Assembly (NCBI GenBank): GCA_024196135.1
Contig: JAMQCK010000827.1
Location: 1 to 15,255, forward strand
Source of the DNA: Pleurotus ostreatus/Saccharomyces cerevisiae fusant
Taxonomy: Eukaryota; Opisthokonta
Direction of reading: 5' to 3'
DNA: 15,255 bases
The notes below the pieces were generated by a model that worked only from the letters and a program-made list of their open reading frames with translations, ran no database searches and was not told the DNA's origin. The translations under genes were made by a program, and so were the position numbers. This document shows, one piece after another, positions 7,159-15,255 of this stretch. Positions within the stretch are counted from its first letter, which is position 1, and each line of letters begins with the position of its first letter.

Positions 7159-8154
7159 TTACTGAGGTGCCTCCACTGCCTTCTCCGCCGCGGGCTTGGA
7201 CGCACCGCCAAGGGTGATGTGCTCGCCACGCTCGCGCATCTCGCTCCAGGTCTCCGTCTGCTTGAGCACCAAGCCCATCCTGCGCTCCTTGCGCTCCATG
7301 ACGTTGCGGAGTATGGAGCGGCGCGACCACATCCCGGGCGTAAACTTGATCGGGTGCTTCTTGATCATCCTGAGCCGGCTGTACGTGCGGTAGTCCTTCG
7401 CGCTCTGGATGCCGTACGACTGCTCGAGCTCCTCCTCGCGCTTCTTCCGCTTCTCCTCCGGCATGTCTTCCAGGCGGTTCGGCCAGTAGAAGGGGTCGAC
7501 GAGACCGACGACCGCGCGCTTGTACGCGCCGTACTTGCGCACGAAGGTCATCGGGTTCTCCATGTCGCGGACGAGGGGCGCGATGTAGTTGTCGGTGCGG
7601 ATGTATGTGGTGCGCACGCCATAGAGGGCCTGGAGGTACGAGCGGATGTCCGTCTTCGTGAGACTGGGGGCGACGTAGAAGGTCGCTTCGTACGGGTTGT
7701 ACGGCTGACCGGGCGGGGTGTGGTTGGGGACGAAGGTGAAGGTAATGTTGGGGAGGTAGACGGGGACACCGACGGGGACGAGGTGGGAGACGTCGCCGCG
7801 CTTGAGGTGCTCGAAACCGCGGATGCGTGACCGGCGGCGGTTAACGTCTGCTAGCCAGCGTTCGGGCGTCAAGCCGCGCGGGATACGTCCAGTATGGCGT
7901 AGGCGAAGGTATCGCGCATACTCCGAGGGCGAGAGACCGGTCTCTGTAGCGTCCGTTGCGCCTATGGGGATGAGCTCGCCGGACTTCTTCTCGCGACGCT
8001 CGCGAACGGCGTGCGGCGTCGACTGGGTACGGGCGATGAGGGCGCCCTCGGGGAGGGGGGGCTGCTTGCTCGGGGCCTGGTAGAATCTCCGTCCTCCCAA
8101 TTGCAAGGCCGGGCGTTGTGTACACCGACGAGCAAAGCCCAGCGCCGCCTGCAT
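7159..8154 (-). CDS. Mitochondrial large-subunit ribosomal protein uL23m
   Basis: One exon of 331 residues. The ATG at 8154 is chosen because the longer reading starts at GTG and adds a Thr run; the ATG context (ACAATGC) is good. The N-terminus (MQAALGFARRCTQRP, then GGRRFY) is Arg-rich and without acids, as expected of a mitochondrial import signal. The L23 core is at about 132-240: VYLPNITFTFVP, then EATFYVAPSLTKTDIRSYL and ALYGVRTTYIRT, the beta-hairpin and helix region of uL23 proteins. A basic C-terminal extension (about 245-331) fits fungal mitochondrial forms (yeast Mrp20). The protein binds the large-subunit rRNA near the exit tunnel of the mitoribosome. It is intronless, unlike its neighbours. 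Family assignment is strong. Confidence 0.9.
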   Translation of the reverse strand: MQAALGFARRCTQRPALQLGGRRFYQAPSKQPPLPEGALIARTQSTPHAVRERREKKSGELIPIGATDATETGLSPSEYARYLRLRHTGRIPRGLTPERWLADVNRRRSRIRGFEHLKRGDVSHLVPVGVPVYLPNITFTFVPNHTPPGQPYNPYEATFYVAPSLTKTDIRSYLQALYGVRTTYIRTDNYIAPLVRDMENPMTFVRKYGAYKRAVVGLVDPFYWPNRLEDMPEEKRKKREEELEQSYGIQSAKDYRTYSRLRMIKKHPIKFTPGMWSRRSILRNVMERKERRMGLVLKQTETWSEMRERGEHITLGGASKPAAEKAVEAPQ

Positions 8155-8436
8155 TGTCGTGGTCGTCGTGGTCGGCGATGTCGGCGAAAAAGAGCTGAAG
8201 GCCCGCGTGCGCACGTGCGCGTCTAATTCTCAACATCGGCCCGAAGTTCCGCGAGCGCTTCACTCGACGGGGTCCAGCTTGAATTCGCGGACTGATATCC
8301 TCTGTTCCACAGTACTGTACATAGATATTTCCTCATACATAGTCAGACACATCATCCACTCCCTCTACAGAGCAAACATCTGGTTAACAGTCGACGAAAG
8401 CACCTCAATGATTTAGGTGCGTGTCAGGCTGTCTCC

Positions 8437-10890
8437 TCACATCTCTGGCGCACCCTTGCCCGCAAGGATCATGTCGTCAATGATCTCGTCGTGCTCCGTC
8501 CGCTTATACGTCCGGATGGTCTCGCCAAAGTCTGAGATGTCATATACGCGGAAGCGTCGGTCGAAGCTTCGAAAGGGCGTCAGCATGCGAGAGACGACGC
8601 GAAGAACAGGAGAGATGCTGAAATTCGGCAATTGCACTCACCCAGGTCTCCCATATCCAGAGTACGAGCTATAAGTCATGAGCTCCTGCAACTTTACTCA
8701 GGGATACAAACTCACCCTCCTCCACCAAAGCACATCCAGACACCGCTGACTCGCCGGCAGTTGTCCGTTACTGTAATCGCGCGTTAACTCCTAACTTCCT
8801 TGCGCACACCTTGGTTGTAGCAACTCACAGTGACTGTAGACATGGCAATCAGCGATCAAGTATCAGAAAAGTATCTTCCGCGACTCACCAATGTCCATTC
8901 CCTATCGCCTTTACCTCTAGTGCACTACCCTTGCCTGTGTGATCGCTTTCCAACGAGCCCAGGATAGCCTTCTCAAAGAATCCGTCGCTCTCCTTCGAGT
9001 TTCCCGGGAGTTCGTTGCCGGATTCGCCCTTGTCGAGGGGGAGGCCGGTGAAGGGATCCTTATCCGGGTCGTTATAAGTTTCGGGCCTGACAAACAGCCG
9101 TATCAGAATCCAATCGTCGAGGGGAAAACCCAAACGACATACAGAGGGATATGGAAGAAGACGAGCGCATTTGGCTTCGCTATACGGCGCTGGGAAGGGG
9201 TGACTTGGTCCTGCCGACGCCAGACATCGCCAAAGTCCTTGCCATCGTCGGGCGCGAAGGGGCGCAGAATCTGCTTGATCTTGGCAGATTGTTGCAAGAA
9301 CCAGTCGACTTGTGACTGTCAAGAAATTCAGCAAAGCAGTGATAACGTTGTAGATGTATTCTATACCTGTCGTATCCAATCGTACGCAGTCGGCTGGAAC
9401 ATGCCCCACCAGTTGAAGTACCCCTTCGAGTACGAGCCCGAGTCGAGGAAGTACATGGTAAGCAGGTGCGTCTTGCTTGCATCCGCGCTGAAGGCCTTGA
9501 GAACGTAGTTCCCCACCCCATGCACGTCCTTCGGCCCACGCTCGACCATACTATATGGCAATGCCTTCATCATTTGCATCTGCTCTTCCTTGTCCGCCCC
9601 GTTCTCCTCGTCGTGGTTACCGTACACCGCCGCCCATGGAATATTGCGGTCCGTCACGCCCCTCGCAAACTTGGCTAGCACGCTCTTGGGATCCCACGAC
9701 GTGCCCTGCCCGTTCAGCTGGTCGCCGGTAAAGACGATAAAGTCAGGCCGCTCCTCGTCGAGTACATGGTCCAGGAGGGAAAGCGTGGTGTCGTCGCCGT
9801 GTACGCAGTCGCCGCGGTCTGTGTCGCGGCAGACGCCGTGCGAGACGGAGAAGTGCAAGTCGGCCACTTGAAGGATCTTGAACTTGCCCGAGTGCGAGAA
9901 ATGGAGGGGTGGCGCACGCGGAGCGGCCTTAGCGCCGCGACGGTAGGTGAGCCAGGCAGGAATGGTGCGTGGGCTGGCCTCTGTGGTGGGCGGCTCGAGC
10001 TTCTCAAAGCCATACCAGGGGCGGTCTTCGCCGTAGAGAAGATCGAGCTCGGTGATGATGTTGGCGCGCTCCTCTGCGGTCATCTGGCCGGCGGGCTTCC
10101 CAGTCTTGTACCAGAGGAAGAGCGGGGCAGCGCGCATGACGCCGGTGCGGAGGGACATGTCGACCTTGTGCCATGTACCATCGTCAGCATCCGGGGGACT
10201 CTCCCCCTTGCCTAGGAGTTGGAGATCGGTGACGAGGTCGATGTCCTGACGGCGTGTACGTCGATAATAGATGTTGAGGTATCCAGCAAGGTAGCTTGCT
10301 TCATAGTTGAGGTTGCGATCGACGCGGACCCAGTTGCCCTGTCATAGTCAGCTCAATCGTAGCAGGAATGTGCGATGGGGCGCACCCTGATGGCGTCCTT
10401 CTCCGGTGTTGTGTCGGGATCGCAGAGCTTGCCGGCAACCTTGGGATTAAAGAAACACTGGGTAACGGCTATTTCTGATACTGCGGCGGGATGAGCGAGA
10501 GCTGCGCAACAGGAATAGCGACGCACATCCTGTGTCATGCGGCAGGAGCGGTGCCCACACGTCCAGCGGCAGGCTCGCCGAGTCGACAGAGTCCTGGGGA
10601 GCGGTGACGTTCCACCAATCGACGCCGTCTTCAGCTGGCATATCATCCCCCGTCTGCACGTCGTCGTCCCCCGCTCCAATGCCGATAGATGTGTCCGTGT
10701 CCGCGAGAGGAAGTGTAGAGTCGACAACGTCCCAGGACTGCCATCCTAACCGCTGTTGGATGCCAGGTCCGGGGGTTGGTTGATATAGAACGAAGAGGAA
10801 GGTGAGAAGGCAGGAGAAACCGACGATAGCAGAGAGCGGAGCGAGTATTGCGCGGAAGCCGCGCCCAAGCCTATACACATTGAACGCCAT
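8437..10890 (-). CDS. Dcr2-like calcineurin-type phosphoesterase
   Basis: Nine exons on the minus strand: 10890-10527, 10480-10386, 10338-9367, 9315-9143, 9086-8889, 8833-8829, 8770-8716, 8668-8642 and 8566-8437; 672 residues. A membrane segment lies at about 13-36, so the enzyme is probably membrane-anchored. Next come a Dcr2-type region (TGLSEIAVTQC; GNWVRVDRNLN; YYRRTRRQDIDLVTDL) and the metallophosphatase core: DLH (D313, H315), GDQLN (D359, N362), GNHD (393-396), FFHIPLPETY, and GHCH followed by TDNCRRVSGVWMCFGGGGSYSGYG and FDRRFRVY. All metal-binding motifs are intact. Yeast Dcr2 is a phosphoesterase linked to cell-cycle entry and unfolded-protein-response shut-off; that role here is only inferred. 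Exon 6 is a 5-nt microexon, without which the conserved GHCHxTDNC stretch cannot be formed. It shares a 222-bp promoter region with the divergent F-box gene. Confidence 0.9.
8829..8833 (-). other. Predicted 5-nt microexon of the Dcr2-like gene
   Basis: TCACT, flanked by a CTACAG acceptor and a GTGAGT donor with introns of 55 and 58 bp. It supplies the last base of Cys, the His codon and the first base of Leu in the conserved GHCHLTDNC stretch. Confidence 0.7.
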
Positions 10891-11112
10891 TGCGCTCAGC
10901 GCGGGATAAGGAAGTGTCGCAATATCCTAGCCAGAGTACACCAGTACAAGGTCCTGGCAAGACGCTTGCGTTCGAGCAGACGCTATGAGACCGGCGAAGA
11001 TTCTTGAAAGATGGCGGTAAGAGGCAAGGTGATCCGGTGCAACCGCTGGTGATCTGCGCCACCGTGCGCGCAGCGCTTGTTTCCGACGTTCATCTTCTCG
11101 TCACAATACACT

Positions 11113-13074
11113 ATGCAGACCTCTACCCCTTCTGATACACCTGATCCTCATCACCCCAACTCTTTGACTGTTACTCGAAATCCGTAAGTTCGCCCGTGCT
11201 TTACGCGCTCCCCGTCGCTCGGTAGGTCTGACGTAGATTCCAGCGAGCAGTATGGCAAAGTACTGTTCACGAACGCTCCCCAGCTCAAGGAGCCTGCCCT
11301 TCTCATACCGGCAGATATGCTTAACGAGCAGACCGCCCCTACGACCGCCGAAATGGACAAGCAACTCATCGAGCTACGCCACCAGTGGGCCGTCTTCGCA
11401 GCCTACCGCAACACCCGTGCCCCGATCTCCAAGCTCCCCGACGAAACCCTCTCCATCATCTTCTTCTACTACGGGATCATGACCGACTCTCTATACGACC
11501 TAGGCTGGATCAGCATACTCATGCACGTCTGTCGTCGATGGAAGAGCGTAGCGCTCGCCAATCCCGCAATGTGGAGTTATGTGTCGCCTCCAGCGAACCG
11601 CTTGATTTACATAGGAAGGCCCCGGAAGACCGACAAACTCAGCCCTTCCACGGTGGCTCAGCTGCGGCGCTCCGGGGCGCACCCCCTCAGCTTCAAGCTC
11701 ATGGACCGCCAGTCAAAGGGTGTCTACGAGACGTTCAACGCGCTCATACCCCATCTCGACCGGGTGCGTCACTTTGAACTTGCCATGGAGGCGGATGTAC
11801 TGGCGGACTTTGTGACGGACCTGGGACGGAGCAGGAGGACAGGGTTGCAGCATCTGCGACTGGAGTCGACTTCTCGGACAGCCTACTCATTACCGGATGA
11901 CGCAGGCCAGAATATTCTCGTCGACCTCCACACCCTGATCCTCAACAACGTCGCCGTGAACTGGGCATCGATACGCAACATCGTATGCCTTGATATCACA
12001 AAAGGCGCCAGTCAGGACCGCACGCTGGGTGTCCTTACTCTCGTAGGGGTCTTACAGGCATGCCCGATGCTGGAGGACCTCTCGCTCGTCGAGTGCATGA
12101 GCGGCGATGATGATGCCCTCCATGAGGCTGTCAGCCTGCCTCAGCTGCGGAGACTGCATGTGTGCGACGCCAGCAGTAGCTGCAAGACGGTCATCGACGT
12201 CGTTCAACTGTCCCCGCTCGCCGCCGTCTCCGTCTATGCCACTGACGTACGCCGAGGGGCCGATATCAAGTCCCTGCTAGGGAAATCATTCCGTGATTGG
12301 GCCCGTACCTCACCTCCTTTGCGCGCCATCGCTGTGGCCATGAGGTCCACCTATGCGCGCTTCGTTGACGGGTTCGAGATTCTCTTCTTTACCAACACTG
12401 CGGCCCTCCAAGGTCCTCGAGATGCCATTCGACAGTCGGCGCATTTGCTCTTGCGTACTTGTCCTCGCAATTCTCGCGAATTGCGCAGTGTGACGCGTAA
12501 GATCCTGCGCGCAGTTCCTACCAAAGCCGTCAACGATCTTGACTTGCGATTCTCCACATCCTTACCGAATGGGACGTGCCGCACACTTCTCGACGCTTTG
12601 CCAGCCCTCTGCTCGCTGAAGTTCCCCGCTCGTCCAGTTGCGGAGTCGTTTCTGCGAGGGCTTGGGACGCTCGTTCACTCCGGCAGTCTTCAGGTCGTGA
12701 CCAGACCTTACAAGAGACCACTCGCAGTGCCAGCCTTGGAGCAAATAACCATCGACGAATCGTTGGAAGACGGCGAAGAATACCACGAGACAGAAATGGC
12801 GATCGGGCGGGAGCTGTTGATAATGCTGGAGGGGTATGCAAAGATGGGACGGCCTATCCGGCAGATTGTCTTTGAGAATGGCGGGCTTGCAATAACGCAG
12901 GAGATGCAACTTGTGAGTCATACATACTATTGGTATCAGCGATTTCATTTTCCTGATTATACCTGGCAGAGGATTGCAGAGCTTTGCGATGTCCTTACAG
13001 TCTGTCCCAGTCCCATGAAGACAGCGTCGAACCAGCGGCGTAAGCGAGAGCCAGTCGACTTTTTGTATAGATGA
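11113..13074 (+). CDS. F-box protein with LRR-like C-terminal region
   Basis: Exons 11113-11183 and 11244-13074 (60-bp intron), 633 residues. If the in-frame 57-bp segment 12913-12969 is also spliced out, as its GTGAGT and GGCAG borders suggest, the protein is 614 residues. The F-box is at about residues 85-137: ISKLPDETLSIIFFYYG, then WISILMHVCRRWKSVALANPAMWSYV, the usual form in Agaricomycetes. The rest has leucine-rich-repeat-like spacing (LEDLSLVECMS, LPQLRRLHVCD). Such proteins link substrates to an SCF ubiquitin ligase through Skp1, or act outside it; the substrate is unknown. The upstream start at 11113 is preferred over the ATG at 11317 because the spliced frame is open and continuous. 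It belongs to a fast-evolving, expanded family. Confidence 0.85.
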
Positions 13075-13470
13075 TAATGTCCTGCTGTCTCAATGCTTGT
13101 ACATGGAGGTTAGCGGGGCACATGAATTGAATGGTTTTTATCTGCTTGATATCTCGAAACGGAGCCTGTCGACCAAGCGCTGGCCCAAAGGTCGAGTACG
13201 TTGGGTGACTTGAGCCGGGGCAGGTCATTTAATTAAGCCAGGAACCACCGGCAATCGCCGGCTATTGTGCCCGTCCGCTGACGCCTTCGTCTTCCCATCA
13301 TCTTCAGCTTGTTTTCTTCCCGATTCCTGGAACAGACTGCATAGGTCGGCGCTCGGTGCATCAGGAGCTGGAGCTTGCGCAGCATCGGGCAGTCAAAGAC
13401 GTCGACGTAGAGTACGGCGAGAGGGCTCAGTTCATCAATTGCGCGGACGATAGACGGCATTTGCGTTAGA
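13075..13470. other. Intergenic between F-box and BTB genes
   Basis: 396 bp holding the F-box 3' UTR and BTB promoter. A minus-strand frame (13233-13514) has a short stretch resembling F-box/LRR sequence but has no supporting signals, so no gene is called. Confidence 0.35.
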
Positions 13471-14847
13471 ATGGCGACGACATCGACAAGCTCTCGACAC
13501 TTCACGCGCCTCATTCACCGACCTGCTCCCGGGATGGGTGACAAGCCGGCGGCAGGGATTGGCTCTGGCACCAGCTCTGGCATCGGCAGGAAGCCCAGCG
13601 TCACCTTCGACAAGGCCGGCACCAGCCTCATCGTCGACAGCGAGACTGAGCAGGTGCTGCGCCGGCACCCTGACCTTTATCTCGCGGACGGCAGCGTGAT
13701 TGTGCGCGCAGAGGATACTCTGTTCCGCGTGCATATCTCGATGCTGGCGCGCCATTCCATCTTCTTTCGGGACGTCTTTGGGATGCCGAAGGGCGGGGAG
13801 GGGACGGATCAGCTGGATGGATGCCCGGTGCTGTTCTTGCAGGATCGCGCGGAGGACGTGGCGAACCTGCTCTCTGCGCTGTATGACGGACCGTGCGTGA
13901 CGTGGCCTCTTGACTGCGAGCAATTGGCTGACGGACGCCTTAGTGTTCTCAGGGATAACAGCCCGGATGACTTTCGGGTTGTGGCGGGGGTGTGTCGGTT
14001 GGCGACGAAGTGTGAGCAGGCTAGCCATCTGCAAGAAGTGGGATGCTGACGCGCGCATGCAGATCTAATAGATACTCTTCGCGTGAAGACGATTGCACAC
14101 CTCAGCAAGGCTTGGCCATCGACACTGAAGGAGTGGGACGCGCGAGAGGACGCAGCCCGAGTACACGAGATTGCCTTTGCATCAGCGAATCCTCCCACCC
14201 ATCCTCGTTACCCCAACCCCGTAGTGCGTACATTTTTGAACCTCCCTTGGGACTTATGCTGAATTCCTTCACAGGACGTGGTCAACCTGGCACGCGAAGT
14301 CGACGCTCCTTCCCTGCTACCTTCCGCACTTTACGACCTTTCACGATATCCCTTCACCCAGATCTTCGAAGACCAGTCCGCTTCTCTTGACGTCCATGAC
14401 CTTCAACGACTATGCCTTGGAAAGGAGGCAGCACAGCACGCTATCACCACCCTCATCCAATCCATGACCCATGCCCAGTTTGGACGTCAATTCCCCTATC
14501 ACACCCATATTCGGTCGGCGTCAAAGGGGAAGGCATCAGCACACGGCAGCGCAGTATGCATGTCCCCGGCAGCGTGCCGCAAGGACTTCGCTGAGCTGGT
14601 CGAGCTGGCAACCCAGCATTACCTATTCGACCGCGAACGCGGATGCGGCGACCCGCTTTACGTGGCGGAGGAACTGGGCCAGCTGAAGAGCGTGGAGTTC
14701 TCCGAGTGTGCTGCTTGCGCGAGAAGCTTGGAGGCTTGGGCGGCCCGCGAACGCGAGAAGATGTGGAAGATGATTCCGACCTGGTTCCGTCTAGAATCGC
14801 CAACCCCAGAGGACTCGCCGAGGACGAGTGGCGAATTATCGAGATGA
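13471..14847 (+). CDS. BTB/POZ domain protein
   Basis: Four exons: 13471-13892, 13944-14011, 14063-14223 and 14275-14847, each intron 51 bp; 407 residues. After a Gly/Ser-rich N-terminus the BTB fold starts near residue 66: RRHPDLYLADGSVIVRAED, LFRVHISMLARHSIFFRDVF, DGCPVLFLQDRAEDVANLLSALYD. It is followed by the BACK-like part DNSPDDFRVVAGVCRLATKY, TLRVKTIAHLSKAWPSTLKEW and VVNLAREVDAPSLLPSALYDLSRY. Near the C-terminus are a CAAC pair and a Trp-rich tail, also usual in this Agaricomycete family. BTB domains mediate dimerisation and Cul3 or transcription-complex binding; the partner here is unknown. The start at 13471 is the first ATG in frame; a second at 13532-13534 would remove about 21 residues. 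Members of this family are numerous in mushroom genomes and seldom have known functions. Confidence 0.87.
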
Positions 14848-15168
14848 AAGTGCGGTGCAATAAGCGCCATGGACATCTCCTGTACACTACTTACCATTGA
14901 CTTGCTTCTACTGACCGTACAACCATGCTTCCCTCCATGTATCCCCTTACCTTCTGTATCGTACACTAATAGACTTATTTCTGCGCCGAGTAAAAGTTGA
15001 ACATGACCGGCACATGCCGTACGCGTGCGTGCGCGAGTTTTCCCACGATTACTTGGCTTCAAGCAGGGATGTCGGCCCATGGTCCGCGCCACCAGTCGTC
15101 GTCGTCGAGCTCGACGAGGAGCGAACGAACAGCGAGCGCGCGACAAATAGTCTGTTTATTCGTCTCTC
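14848..15168. other. Intergenic: BTB 3' end and promoter of the next gene
   Basis: 321 bp with no supported gene. A C/T-rich leader runs directly into the ATG at 15169. Confidence 0.35.
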
Positions 15169-15255
15169 ATGGCTTCGTCACCGGCTGACGCCCACATCGA
15201 GCCCGCCGTCGAGTCGTCTGTCACCCGCCTTCTCGTCTCTATAAAGCAGCTCCTC
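15169..15255 (+). CDS. Partial gene running off the right edge, possibly Bud6/AIP3-like
   Basis: An ATG at 15169 after a C/T-rich leader opens 29 codons to the window end without a stop. After an acidic start (MASSPADAHIEPAV) comes ESSVTRLLVSIKQLL, which resembles my memory of the start of the conserved N-terminal helix in fungal Bud6/AIP3 actin-nucleation cofactors (SVTxLLxxTKQLLExLT). With only 29 residues this is a tentative match. If right, the protein would act in polarised growth with formins. The rest of the gene lies outside the window. Confidence 0.45.
   Translation, partial: MASSPADAHIEPAVESSVTRLLVSIKQLL

Noticed and set aside
7219..7830. 203-codon plus-strand open frame
   Set aside because: Antisense shadow of the GC-rich uL23m gene; low-complexity Leu/Val/Asp composition and no family match.
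8155..8214. N-terminal extension of uL23m from position 8214
   Set aside because: It starts at GTG and adds a Thr repeat; the ATG at 8154 gives a typical mitochondrial presequence.
13233..13514. Minus-strand frame with an LRR-like stretch (ELSPLAVLYVDVFDCPMLRK)
   Set aside because: It overlaps the BTB start, lacks splice or promoter support and is too short to call. A decayed F-box fragment is possible but unproven.

Overview
The window looks like nuclear DNA of a filamentous basidiomycete, most likely an Agaricomycete. Genes are dense and split by many introns of about 46-75 bp with GTGAGT/GTGCGT/GTAAGT donors and CAG/TAG acceptors, often with a CTNAC-like branch site. The protein mix (MYND zinc finger, F-box, BTB/POZ) is typical of that class. 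I rebuilt the gene models by hand by joining reading frames at splice sites. No RNA genes, transposons or CRISPR arrays were seen.

Left part (1-4690). A small four-exon minus-strand gene of unknown function (137-573) is followed by a weak small plus-strand candidate (1059-1481). Next is a five-exon minus-strand gene (1739-2750) encoding a UstYa-like (DUF3328) type II membrane protein. It has an N-terminal membrane anchor and two intact HxxHC motifs. After about 1 kb of intergenic DNA comes a divergent six-exon plus-strand gene (3740-4297). It encodes a 98-residue secreted precursor: a signal peptide plus five short repeats, four of them preceded by Lys-Arg kexin sites. Each repeat sits on its own exon and all introns are phase 0. 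Precursor plus UstYa-like oxidase is the signature gene pair of kexin-processed fungal RiPP (dikaritin/ustiloxin-type) pathways, so I propose a small, possibly undescribed basidiomycete RiPP locus. The shared intergenic region carries two identical CGG-N5-CCG elements, a shape used by Zn2Cys6 regulators.

Right part (4690-15255). These look like ordinary genes: a MYND zinc-finger protein (+, 4690-6582), mitochondrial ribosomal protein uL23m (-, 7159-8154), a Dcr2-type calcineurin-like phosphoesterase with nine exons including a predicted 5-nt microexon (-, 8437-10890), an F-box protein (+, 11113-13074), a BTB/POZ protein (+, 13471-14847), and the first 29 codons of a gene running off the right edge (+, 15169-end), possibly Bud6/AIP3-like.

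If the RiPP reading is right, the precursor enters the secretory pathway and loses its signal peptide. A Golgi kexin cuts at Lys-Arg, and the membrane-anchored UstYa-like enzyme could oxidise or crosslink the 13-residue cores around the invariant Trp. No transporter, Zn2Cys6 regulator, methyltransferase or second UstY gene is visible here. Any such partners would lie left of position 1 or elsewhere.
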